Below are positions 28,819 through 36,107 of a stretch of 64,000 nt of DNA, in pieces (within the stretch, counting starts at the first letter, position 1; each line of letters begins with the position of its first letter). Under the pieces are notes generated by a model. That model was not told the DNA's origin. It saw only the letters and a list, made by a program, of their open reading frames with translations, and did no database searches. Source of the DNA: Sphingobacteriales bacterium (GTDB lineage Bacteria > Bacteroidota > Bacteroidia > Chitinophagales > JADIYW01); NCBI GenBank assembly GCA_016721245.1, contig JADKIQ010000005.1, positions 124,001-188,000 of the forward strand, written 5' to 3'. A program made the position numbers and the translations under genes.

Positions 28819-29145
28819 ATGAGTGATTTTTATGAGAAAGTATATGCACTGGTGCGCAAAATTCCGAAAGGAAGAGCGATGTCATACGGTGATATTGCGG
28901 AATATTTAGGCACCAAAGGCTCTGCACGTACGGTTGGATATGCGATGAATAATGCCCATAATGTTTCTCCGCCGATACCGGCGCATCGTGTAGTCAACAG
29001 AAATGGATTACTGACAGGCAAACATCATTTTGGCTCTCCGACCATGATGCAGCAATTATTAGAAAACGAGGGCGTCAAGGTTATTGACGATCAGATTCAG
29101 GATTTTGAGAAAGTGAGATGGATGCCAAAGAAGAAGAAATCATAA
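28819..29145 (+). CDS. Alkyltransferase-like (ATL) DNA-binding protein of the MGMT family
   Basis: A 108-residue protein equal to the DNA-binding domain of O6-alkylguanine-DNA alkyltransferase. It has the helix-turn-helix region ('IPKGRAMSYGDIAEYLGTKG', 'ARTVGYAMNNA') and the active-site loop, but that loop reads 'PIPAHRVVN': the methyl-accepting Cys of the PCHRV motif is Ala55. Such ATL proteins bind alkylated guanine and hand the lesion to nucleotide excision repair rather than repair it themselves. That role is family knowledge; the Cys loss is seen here. A hairpin shared with convergent dnaN follows. Confidence 0.88.
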   Translation: MSDFYEKVYALVRKIPKGRAMSYGDIAEYLGTKGSARTVGYAMNNAHNVSPPIPAHRVVNRNGLLTGKHHFGSPTMMQQLLENEGVKVIDDQIQDFEKVRWMPKKKKS

Positions 29146-29164
29146 CTGCTTTAATAACACAAAA

Positions 29165-29188
29165 AATCCACGACTTGCATCGTGGATT
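29165..29188. terminator. Terminator between the ATL gene and dnaN
   Basis: A 9-bp stem (AATCCACGA / TCGTGGATT, 6-nt loop) preceded by an A-run and followed by T-rich sequence, lying between convergent genes. Confidence 0.75.
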
Positions 29189-29254
29189 CTTCATTTTTAT
29201 TTGGTTGGTTTATTACGAAAACTCTCCTGATTATCAGCAGAGCTATATGGAAGT

Positions 29255-30370
29255 TTAATTATTCAACATCACCGGCATTACCAGCATCAGCAAATCTTCT
29301 GCTTCGTCTTTTTCTGTTGGACGAATGATACCTGCACGATTAGGCGTTGACAATTCGATATTGATATCGCTGCTGTCTAAAGCACCTAACATTTCCAGCA
29401 AAAATTTCGCGTTAAATCCGATTTCCATGGCATTGCCCTGATAGTCACAAGCTAATTTTTCTGATGCTTCATTAGAAAAATCTAAATCCTGAGCAGAAAC
29501 CGTTAATTCAGCACCTGCCATTTTTAACACTACCTGATGCGTGGTTTTGTTGGAAAATATAGAGGTTCTTCTTAAAGATGAATAGAAATCATCTTTTTGA
29601 ACGGATAACAAATTCGGATTTTCTTTTGGAATCACCGCATTATAATCCGGATATTTTGCATCTATCAAACGACAGATTAATTGAATATTGTCGAAACTGA
29701 AAAACGCATTTGATTTATTAAATTGTACAGAAACTTCCGTATCGTTATTCGGCACTACTGCTTTTAATAAGTTCAGCGCTTTTTTAGGAACAATGAAAGA
29801 AGCATTTCCGCCTTTCACATCATTTCTATTATATTTCACCAGTTTGTGTGCATCGGTTGCCACAAAAGTAATTCCGTTGTCGTCTAACTGAAAAAACACA
29901 CCTGTCATTGCAGGACGCAATTCGTCGTTACTTACGGCAAACAAGGTTTTAGAAACACCTTTATTTAAGATAGAAGAAGCTAATTTTACTTCATCTACGC
30001 CATCAGCCGTTGGTTCTTTCGGGAAATCCGCGCTGTTTTCGCCGCTTAATTTATATTTACCGTTGTCTGTAGTAATTTCAATACCGTTGGTGGTTTCATC
30101 TACCGCAATCGTAATCGGCTGTTCCGGCAATGCTTTTAAGCTGTCTAACAAGATTCTTGCAGGAATCGCTACTTTGAAATTTTCTTTAGATTCCACTTCC
30201 ATGCCAACTGACATCGTTGTATCTAAATCCGTAGCAGTAATCGTTAATTTATTCTTTTCAATATCAAACAGAAAATCTTCTAATATCGGCAATACCGTAT
30301 TGGTACTGATAACGCCGCTGATTTTTTGCAAATTTTTTAATAGTTGCGCTGAGGAAACCACAAATCTCAT
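29255..30370 (-). CDS. dnaN: DNA polymerase III beta subunit (sliding clamp)
   Basis: A 371-residue clamp protein that rings DNA and tethers the polymerase. It starts with the usual 'MRFVVSSAQLLKNLQKISGVI' type sequence, continues with three similar clamp domains ('LPILEDFLFDIEKNKLTITATDLDT', 'FVATDAHKLVKYNR', 'LICRLIDAKYPDYNAVIP') and ends in 'LLMLVMPVMLNN', close to the family's C-terminal 'MP(M/V)RL'. Length is normal. dnaA is not adjacent. A -7 element (TAACTTTG) lies 17-24 bp upstream on the - strand, with DnaA-box-like repeats beyond it. Confidence 0.96.
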   Translation of the reverse strand: MRFVVSSAQLLKNLQKISGVISTNTVLPILEDFLFDIEKNKLTITATDLDTTMSVGMEVESKENFKVAIPARILLDSLKALPEQPITIAVDETTNGIEITTDNGKYKLSGENSADFPKEPTADGVDEVKLASSILNKGVSKTLFAVSNDELRPAMTGVFFQLDDNGITFVATDAHKLVKYNRNDVKGGNASFIVPKKALNLLKAVVPNNDTEVSVQFNKSNAFFSFDNIQLICRLIDAKYPDYNAVIPKENPNLLSVQKDDFYSSLRRTSIFSNKTTHQVVLKMAGAELTVSAQDLDFSNEASEKLACDYQGNAMEIGFNAKFLLEMLGALDSSDINIELSTPNRAGIIRPTEKDEAEDLLMLVMPVMLNN

Positions 30371-30386
30371 AGTGTGTATTTTTTTT

Positions 30387-30394
30387 CAAAGTTA
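30387..30394 (-). promoter_or_regulatory. -7 promoter element of dnaN
   Basis: TAACTTTG on the - strand, an exact TAnnTTTG match, 16 bp before the dnaN start codon. Confidence 0.5.
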
Positions 30395-30444
30395 AGTAAT
30401 TCAATCTAATATAAAATGCATTGAAAATCTTATCTTTCGACACC

Positions 30445-30486
30445 TGTGAATAACTGTTTATAAGTGCCCGCAAGTGTTTATAAGTG
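30445..30486 (+). promoter_or_regulatory. Helically phased DnaA-box-like repeats upstream of dnaN
   Basis: TGTGAATAA at 30445 is an exact match to a DnaA box (complement TTATTCACA). Two copies of TGTTTATAAGTG follow at 30455 and 30475; their first nine bases differ from a box at one position. Starts are 10 and 20 bp apart. Confidence 0.45.
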
Positions 30487-30502
30487 AATTTAAGTTAGAA
30501 TT

Positions 30503-31641
30503 ATGAAGATTGCCGTTAATACGCGCTTTTTACTGAAAGATAAGCTGGAGGGCATCGGTATATACACGTAGGAAATTTTTAAACGTGTGGTGCAGCTGAT
30601 GCCGGAACACGAATTTTTTTTTCTGTTTGACAGAGCTTATTCCTCAGCATTTATTTTTGAAAAAATGTAACACCAATTGTTGTTCATCCACCGGCACGGC
30701 ATCCGTTTTTGTGGTACTGGTGGTTTGAGAAATCCATTCCAAAAGTGTTGCAAGAAAATAATATAGACTTGTTTATTTCACCTGACGGATTTGCGAGCCT
30801 GAATACATCTGTTCCTCAAATCATCACTATACACGATTTGGGCTTTGAGCATTTTCCGGAACATGTTCCTTTTTTAGTGCGAAAATTTTATCGCTATTTC
30901 ACACCAAAATACTGTGAAAAAGCAACAAAAATTCTGGCTGTTTCTGCATATACTAAACAAGATATTATCTCTACTTACAACATTGAAGCGAAAAAAATTG
31001 AAGTGGTTTATAATGGATTTGATACCCACCTAGCCTCCCTAAAGGGAGGAACTCAGCCTGTGCAAGCTGAAAGGCTAGTCCCCTTTAGGGGATTTAGGGG
31101 TGAACCTTACTTTATTTTCGTTGGTGCGGTGCATCCGAGAAAGAATGTGTTGGGTTTATTGAAAGCGTTTGAGCACTTTAAAGCTACTTTTTCTCACCCG
31201 CATCAACTGGTAATTATTGGCAGAAAAGCCTGGATGAATCAGGAGCTGGAAGATTTTTATGAAAAAATGCAATTCAAAAAGGAAGTCATCTGGATAGAAA
31301 AAATTGAACGTGCAGATTTAATTCAGTTAATGCAACAATCTTTTGGTTTAGTTTATCCTAGCTTGTTTGAAGGTTTTGGTATTCCAATTATTGAGGCAAT
31401 GAGTTTAGGCATACCAGTTATCTGCTCTAATGTCAGTGCCATGCCTGAAGTGGCAGGAAATGCTGCCCTACTCGTCCAACCAGACAACACCATTGAGATT
31501 GCAACAGCCATGAACGAACTGATTATTAATGATGTGCTAAGAAACGATTTAATTGCTAAGGGGAAAATAAGGGCAACTCATTTTGATTGGAATACTTCTG
31601 CTGAAAAAGTAGTGGACATCATTAAGACATTTCAAAAATAA
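30503..31641 (+). pseudogene. GT4-family glycosyltransferase, broken by a stop codon and a frameshift
   Basis: A glycosyltransferase of the GT4/GT-B type, about 379 residues if repaired. From the ATG at 30503 the frame reads 'MKIAVNTRFLLKDKLEGIGIYT', meets TAG at 30569, and continues 'EIFKRVVQLMPEHEFFFLFDR'. At the A6 run 30660-30665 one A seems missing: the frame then switches to 'VTPIVVHPPARHPFLWYWWFEKS' type sequence and runs intact to 31641. The downstream part has 'ITIHDLGFEHFPEH', 'FIFVGAVHPRKNVLGLL' and the GT4 signature 'PSLFEGFGIPIIEAMSLGIPVI' around residue 290. A palindromic repeat is inserted in frame at 31026-31103. Either a decayed gene or one with two sequence errors; 30709 is not a real start. 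Confidence 0.85.
31026..31103 (+). repeat. Palindromic repeat element inserted in frame in the glycosyltransferase gene
   Basis: Contains CCTCCCTAAAGGGAGG, AGCCT...AGGCT arms and CCCCTTTAGGGG, all self-complementary, in a loop just before 'YFIFVGAVHPRKN' where relatives have a short linker. It translates without a stop. A related sequence is at 49889-49910. Confidence 0.7.
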
Positions 31642-31645
31642 AAAA

Positions 31646-31667
31646 GCAGCGTTCACAAGAACGCTGC
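31646..31667 (-). terminator. Terminator hairpin between the glycosyltransferase gene and the next - strand gene
   Basis: A 9-bp stem (GCAGCGTTC / GAACGCTGC, 4-nt loop). On the - strand a T-run follows immediately, so it best serves the gene at 31706-32701; on the + strand only ATTTTA follows after a few bases. Confidence 0.75.
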
Positions 31668-31705
31668 CGGTAATTTTATCAAAGCTGAAATTTGTCAATT
31701 GACAA

Positions 31706-32701
31706 CTACAGCTTCTGTCCTTTAATTAATTTTTCTATGTCTGATTTTACTTTAACGTACTGATTGTTATTTAACGAAGACTTCAATTGTCCGTCCAAAT
31801 CCTGCATTAGTGTTATAAATTCCTGACCTGCCTGCTGAGGATTCACTTTTGACATCAATCCGATTGCATCACCTCTGATTTTCCCTTGCACCAATACCAG
31901 AATTACAGACATGGTTTGTACATCATTCAAGCCATATTGATTTCTGATGTTGTCCATAAATAATTTCTGATCCGGTGAAATATTTTTACCGCTCAGGATA
32001 TTTTCCTGCAGACCCAATGCTACTACTAATGTGCCGATTTGCTGATCAGTCATATGCATTTTAAGCTTAGGAACCACTTGTCCGTTCAACGCATCTGTCA
32101 GTTGTTTAATCTTTCCATCATTGCCGGCATTTTCTTTTTTTATTTTAGTCAACTGCTGGTCATAATCTTTTAAAATTGGCACCACTTGAGCCGCTTTTTC
32201 CGGTGAGATTTTCATAAAGGATTCCAGTTGTTGAAATATTGCTGTCACATTTGACTGACTGGTAACGGCAGGTGGCAATTTCCCGCCATCTGGTTGCTTA
32301 GGTGCAATTGGTGCAACAGGTGGTTTAGCTGCTTGTGTCGCAAGGTCGGTTTTTGTTCCCGGAGGATTTAACTTTCCGTCTTTCACCATTTTTGACACCG
32401 TGGCAAACTGCGCTTCATTCATATAGCCTCTGAATTTCATTCCTAATAAAAAGAATAAGCCTTGCGTATTCGCATTCGGTTTGGCATTTTCATTCAGGAA
32501 TAGAACATAATCATTTTTAAATTTGGTAAATTGATCTGCGTTCAGCTTGGCTTCTTTTTTAACATTCTCTGTTATTTCATTTAATTCCGGCGAAAGGTTA
32601 TTAACCGTATAAGCCTTATTGGCACCGCCTTGCGCAAATGCGGTAAAAACGGATGTGGTGAACACACACGTTACTATAAGCAACATAAAAGTTTTCTTCA
32701 T
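31706..32701 (-). CDS. Secreted helical protein of unknown function
   Basis: A 331-residue protein with signal peptide ('LLIVTCVFTTSVFTAFAQGG'). Two helical parts of similar character ('LNADQFTKFKNDYVLFLNENA' and 'PDQKLFMDNIRNQYGLNDVQT') are joined by a Pro/Lys-rich linker near residues 120-150. It may fold in the periplasm as a tandem of similar domains; I do not recognise a family. It ends at a strong terminator, and the alpha/beta hydrolase gene begins transcription 43 bp upstream of its start, so the two may be one unit. Confidence 0.7.
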   Translation of the reverse strand: MKKTFMLLIVTCVFTTSVFTAFAQGGANKAYTVNNLSPELNEITENVKKEAKLNADQFTKFKNDYVLFLNENAKPNANTQGLFFLLGMKFRGYMNEAQFATVSKMVKDGKLNPPGTKTDLATQAAKPPVAPIAPKQPDGGKLPPAVTSQSNVTAIFQQLESFMKISPEKAAQVVPILKDYDQQLTKIKKENAGNDGKIKQLTDALNGQVVPKLKMHMTDQQIGTLVVALGLQENILSGKNISPDQKLFMDNIRNQYGLNDVQTMSVILVLVQGKIRGDAIGLMSKVNPQQAGQEFITLMQDLDGQLKSSLNNNQYVKVKSDIEKLIKGQKL

Positions 32702-32744
32702 AAAAATCTATTTTTATAACTATTGCAATAAATGTACCATAATT

Positions 32745-33671
32745 CTATTTGGAAAGAAAACCCATTGCATCTGCAACAGATTTTGCCGGAATTTCTTCCT
32801 GCGGTGAGTGTCCGCAACTTTCGTAAATTATAACTTCATGATTGGATATTTTTTTAAAATTCTCCAACATGGAAATATCTATAAGTTTGTCTTGTCTGCC
32901 CCATTGTATCAATGTTGGTGTTTTGATGCCGGAAATATCGAGTTTTGGTTCTTTTTCTACCTGCTGCACTCTGGTGGAAAAACTTTCGCGGTTGCCTTCT
33001 CTCAAGGACATATCGTAATACAATTGTTTTTGTGCATCGGTAATTTTAGTATCGTCTTCATATACATCTTTGAGTGTTTGGTTTACAATTATTTTAGTAT
33101 CCATCTTACTCATCAGTGCTGCAAACCATTTAATTTTAGCCAGTTTGAAAATAATGGCGCCGTTTCCTTTTTCTTTGGAGTAAAATCCGGCAGGATCCAC
33201 TAATATTAATTTAGAAACATCCGCAGGATGCGCCAGTGCGTAGCGCCACGCGATTTCACCACCAAGTGAGTTGCCGCTTAATGCAAAGGTATCAACACCT
33301 ATCTGCTTCAAAAATCTATCCAGAAAGTCGACATAAGTACTAACAGAATAATCGTTATCTTTTCTCGGACCTGTTAAACCAAACGCAGGCATATCCAGAC
33401 GAATTACTTTGTAATTGTTTTTCACTAATGAGTCTGTCCAGCCATCCCAGGTTTGCAAACTAGCGCCTGTGCCGTGTATTAATACTATTGGTTTTCCTTC
33501 ACCTTCTACTCTGTAATGCACCTGCATACCATCCAGTTCCAGAAATTTGGAAGTAGCGGTTGTGTATTTCTTTTTCAACTCTTCTATTGGAATTGATTTC
33601 TTTTGAATAGCAAAGAATGCTACAAATAAAACAAGAACAATGACTGCAAGAATTCTGAATAGCTTTTTCAT
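32745..33671 (-). CDS. Alpha/beta hydrolase, membrane-anchored
   Basis: A 308-residue hydrolase with an N-terminal membrane helix ('ILAVIVLVLFVAFFAI'), so the enzyme is anchored and probably faces the periplasm. Core signs: 'PIVLIHGTGASLQTWDGW' (oxyanion-hole HG), the nucleophile elbow G-N-S-L-G-G in 'LSGNSLGGEIAWRYALAHP', and a late 'IYESCGHSPQEEIPA' with the catalytic His. Substrate unknown; esterases and meta-cleavage-type hydrolases share this fold. A - strand terminator lies just upstream (33692-33712), so its transcription starts within the last 20-40 bp before the gene or not far beyond. Confidence 0.85.
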   Translation of the reverse strand: MKKLFRILAVIVLVLFVAFFAIQKKSIPIEELKKKYTTATSKFLELDGMQVHYRVEGEGKPIVLIHGTGASLQTWDGWTDSLVKNNYKVIRLDMPAFGLTGPRKDNDYSVSTYVDFLDRFLKQIGVDTFALSGNSLGGEIAWRYALAHPADVSKLILVDPAGFYSKEKGNGAIIFKLAKIKWFAALMSKMDTKIIVNQTLKDVYEDDTKITDAQKQLYYDMSLREGNRESFSTRVQQVEKEPKLDISGIKTPTLIQWGRQDKLIDISMLENFKKISNHEVIIYESCGHSPQEEIPAKSVADAMGFLSK

Positions 33672-33691
33672 TCAATAAAGTAAATAAAAAA

Positions 33692-33712
33692 CCCGATGTG
33701 TCGAGCATCGGG
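33692..33712 (-). terminator. Terminator-like hairpin on the - strand upstream of the hydrolase gene
   Basis: A 7-bp stem CCCGATG / CATCGGG with a 7-nt loop; reading the - strand, a T-run (TTTTTTATTT) follows. No gene is visible between it and 34570, so what it terminates is unclear. Confidence 0.6.
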
Positions 33713-33994
33713 AACCAAAATAAGAAGTCTTTATAAAATCTGGTTACGATGTAAATATAGCACAAGGTTTCTTTGCGGCTGTTAAGGCAGTTTGTTTTGT
33801 ATGTGGTTTTGTTGGTGGGAAATGTGTTTTTTGTTGGTTGAGTGTTTTTATTGTTTATTTTGGTTCGTAGTCGACAAGTGACAATATTCGTCGCAGGTGT
33901 GAGGCTGGTTTATCAACTTAACAATTCAAGTCCATGTTCTCTACATAATCTATACATCCTTTAACTCCCTTGCCGACGATGGTTTCCAATCAAA

Positions 33995-34082
33995 GAACTG
34001 CCTACAGTAAATATACTACCTTAAAATAATATTTTGTTCTTGGTACGCCACACTAATTGCTTTTCTGCATACGAACAACGGC
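33995..34082 (+). repeat. 88-bp imperfect direct repeat, left copy
   Basis: Matches 34412-34499 over the full 88 bp with about a dozen substitutions and no gaps. Similarity also extends weakly to about 25 bp further left. The copies flank the tandem array. Confidence 0.8.
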
Positions 34083-34100
34083 AAAGAGAATATATTAATA

Positions 34101-34360
34101 CCGTATTAGGCTATATTAAATACTGTATTAGACGGTATTAAATACCGTATCAGACTATATTAAATACCGTATTAGACGGTATAAAATACCGTATCAGACT
34201 ATATTAAATACTGTATCAGGCTATATTAAATACTGTATTAGACGGTATTAAATACCGTATTTGGCTATATTAATACCGTATCAGGCTATATTAAATACTG
34301 TATTAAACGGTATTAAATACCGTATCAGGCTATATAAAATACCGCATTAGACGGTATAAA
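34101..34360 (+). repeat. Tandem array of twelve 22-bp units with alternating palindromes
   Basis: Twelve units starting CCGTAT or CTGTAT and ending TTAAATA; all are 22 bp except one of 21 and the shortened last. Two unit types largely alternate, one with GGCTATATT or GACTATATT, the other with GACGGTATT or a near variant, so a 44-bp double unit is present. Where the second type meets the next unit, ACGGTATT-A-AATACCGT forms a palindrome. Confidence 0.85.
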
Positions 34361-34391
34361 AAAAACCTCGAAGCACGCTTCCCTCTGCCTT

Positions 34392-34412
34392 CGTTGGTGT
34401 TCTTCACCAACG
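34392..34412. repeat. Perfect hairpin at the edge of the right direct repeat
   Basis: CGTTGGTG and CACCAACG pair over 8 bp around a 5-nt loop. Confidence 0.6.
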
Positions 34413-34499
34413 AACTGCCTACTGAAAATATACTATCTTAAAAGAATATTTTGTTGTTGGTACGCCGCGCTTATTGCTTTGCTGCATAACAACAACGGC
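34412..34499 (+). repeat. 88-bp imperfect direct repeat, right copy
   Basis: Second copy of the repeat at 33995-34082, in the same orientation, on the right side of the tandem array. A fragment of its end (AACAACGGCG) recurs at about 34512. Confidence 0.8.
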
Positions 34500-34531
34500 G
34501 TGTAGCATACCAACAACGGCGAGTTGTAGAT

Positions 34532-34553
34532 CCTGAAACAAGTTCAGGATGAC
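34532..34553. repeat. Short dispersed palindromic repeat
   Basis: CCTGAA-ACAAG-TTCAGG followed by ATGACG; on the - strand it reads GTCATCCTGAACTTG, a sequence that recurs in intergenic DNA of many bacteria by my recollection. Confidence 0.55.
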
Positions 34554-34575
34554 GCGATGCGTGTAAATAAAAAAA

Positions 34576-34593
34576 CCCCGATAAAAATCGGGG
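34576..34593 (-). terminator. Terminator of the TonB-receptor/lipoprotein operon
   Basis: A 7-bp stem CCCCGAT / ATCGGGG with a 4-nt loop; on the - strand a run of seven T follows. It lies 63 bp beyond the lipoprotein stop codon. Confidence 0.8.
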
Positions 34594-34656
34594 TCACACA
34601 CAGATGAAAACTATTATCCGTTTTTTACACACACACGGATAACAGTAGGTGTTAAT

Positions 34657-36084
34657 TTATCTTACATATACTATAGCTGCAGGATTGTATTCTGCCCAGC
34701 CGCTTGTCCAGTTAGTTGTACCATCGAAAGCACCTTTATATGCTACCGTTGTAAAGCCTGTTAATCCTGTAAAGCTTGCTCCGCTTAATAAAGAAGAAGT
34801 TGCTGCCGGAAGGAAGTTAGGTGCTGTTGAGTTGTATAAATTTGCTGCTGTATATCCTACTGCTGCCACGTTAGCCACTGTTCCGTTTCCGCGACTTGCA
34901 TCATTGAACCATGCACTTACATCAAAACCTGCCTGATCTGATTTATAAGGCACATAAGCACTCCAGCTATCCATTAAAGACAATACTGAATTTTTAATAA
35001 CTAATTCGTCAGATTCTGCGTATGTTCTGGTGTTTCCACCATCAATCACTACGCCTTGCGGATATCCTGTAAAGAAAGAGTTGTAGATTTTAATTTTAGT
35101 ACTTCTTCTCAAGTGTAATGCTCTTCTGAAGTTAGCATCAATGCTGGTTGTTGAATCTTGTTTAGGACCAAATACAGATACATTGGAAAACAATGGTGCT
35201 GTAAAAGGTGCATTGGTAGAACCACCGCCATCATTATCTACTTCAAAACTATTTGAACCAGAAAGAGGATCTGCCAGGTTTGTACTTCTGAAAGAAACAG
35301 CAAACTGCACTCTACCTCTATAACCGAAATCGCAATCGAAATCATCATCTGTAGTTTTGAATGCTACTAAATGGTCGCAATTTACTGTACCGCCAAACCA
35401 TTCAAAAGCGTCATCTAAACCATAAGAAGCCTGCACGTAACTTATTACTGTTCCGCTACCAACAGAACCAAGTGTAAGTGTATTGATTTCTTTATCTGTC
35501 AGAATCGGGAAACCCGCATATTCCAAACGTACATACTTGATTATACCTGAATTATCAGCATCATCAGAACCGCCATGGTGTGCACCATAACTGCCTTCTA
35601 ATGTTGCAAATCCACCCGGTTGATTATTCGTTGCTTTTCCGCAAACAACCAATCCACCCCAGTCGCCCGGTGCTTTTGATGTTTCAGCAGAGGAGAAAAT
35701 AATCGGTTTGGCAGCTGTTCCTTCTGCAAAAATTTTACTTCCTCTGTGAACTACCAATGTACCCGGGTTTGAACCTGCTGTACCTTTTTTGCCTACGATA
35801 ACGGTGCCAGCCTCTATGGTTAAAATTCCAGTAGCCTGCGGTGTTGTTCCTGTTTGAATTGAATCTATCCCTACGTTTACAACGCCATTTAAACGGTAAA
35901 CGGTATCTTTATCCCACAGTATATTGCCTGTCAGATTTCCGGAAACATCTTTAACAGGTCTGTCTGCAGGTGGCACTATAACATCATTATTATTACCATC
36001 TTTTTTACAACCGCTAACAAGCGTTATAATTAATACTGCAACTGTTAGCACTGATTGTTTTAAATTAAATTGTTTTGTTTTCAT
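34657..36084 (-). CDS. Beta-helix-like surface or periplasmic lipoprotein, TonB-receptor partner
   Basis: A 475-residue lipoprotein: after a hydrophobic signal ('SVLTVAVLIITLVSGC') comes a lipobox-type Cys followed by KKDG. The mature protein is Gly/Thr/Asn-rich and beta-helix-like: 'ILTIEAGTVIVGKKGT', 'GTLVVHRGSKIFAEGTAAKPIIFSS', 'KYVRLEYAGFPI', 'GLDDAFEWFGGTVNCDHLVAF'. It starts 23 bp after the TonB-dependent receptor, so they form an operon, a recurring pair in Bacteroidota. By analogy it is a surface ligand-binding lipoprotein like SusD in function but not in fold. Ligand unknown. Confidence 0.8.
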   Translation of the reverse strand: MKTKQFNLKQSVLTVAVLIITLVSGCKKDGNNNDVIVPPADRPVKDVSGNLTGNILWDKDTVYRLNGVVNVGIDSIQTGTTPQATGILTIEAGTVIVGKKGTAGSNPGTLVVHRGSKIFAEGTAAKPIIFSSAETSKAPGDWGGLVVCGKATNNQPGGFATLEGSYGAHHGGSDDADNSGIIKYVRLEYAGFPILTDKEINTLTLGSVGSGTVISYVQASYGLDDAFEWFGGTVNCDHLVAFKTTDDDFDCDFGYRGRVQFAVSFRSTNLADPLSGSNSFEVDNDGGGSTNAPFTAPLFSNVSVFGPKQDSTTSIDANFRRALHLRRSTKIKIYNSFFTGYPQGVVIDGGNTRTYAESDELVIKNSVLSLMDSWSAYVPYKSDQAGFDVSAWFNDASRGNGTVANVAAVGYTAANLYNSTAPNFLPAATSSLLSGASFTGLTGFTTVAYKGAFDGTTNWTSGWAEYNPAAIVYVR

Positions 36085-36107
36085 AAAATTTGTTTAAAGA
36101 ATTTTTT

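Larger units (their letters stand above)
33713..34656. other. Gene-free region of about 0.94 kb with repeats
   Basis: I find no supportable coding region. From left to right: about 280 bp of unmarked, G/T-rich sequence; a direct-repeat copy (33995-34082); an array of 22-bp units (34101-34360); a hairpin (34392-34412); the second direct-repeat copy (34412-34499); a short dispersed repeat (34532-34553); and the terminator of the - strand lipoprotein gene (34576-34593). Confidence 0.8.

Noticed and set aside
9442..30571. Recoding of TAA or TAG as sense codons to explain the broken genes
   Set aside because: TAA and TAG both end normal genes in this window (batC ends with TAA, batD with TAG), and other lesions are indels that recoding cannot explain.
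30709..31641. A complete shorter glycosyltransferase starting at 30709
   Set aside because: The apparent start is a TTG inside conserved sequence ('HPFLWYWWFEKS'); the preceding codons in other frames clearly encode the missing N-terminus.
34101..34360. CRISPR array
   Set aside because: The 22-bp units are contiguous with no unique spacers, and no cas gene is near.
34419..34601. Small - strand ORF in the gene-free region
   Set aside because: It runs through the terminator, a dispersed repeat and the 88-bp repeat; its translation matches only that repeat sequence.
33672..34656. A tRNA or other known structured RNA in the long gene-free region
   Set aside because: No cloverleaf, CCA-type end or known RNA motif was found; only the repeats and hairpins listed above.
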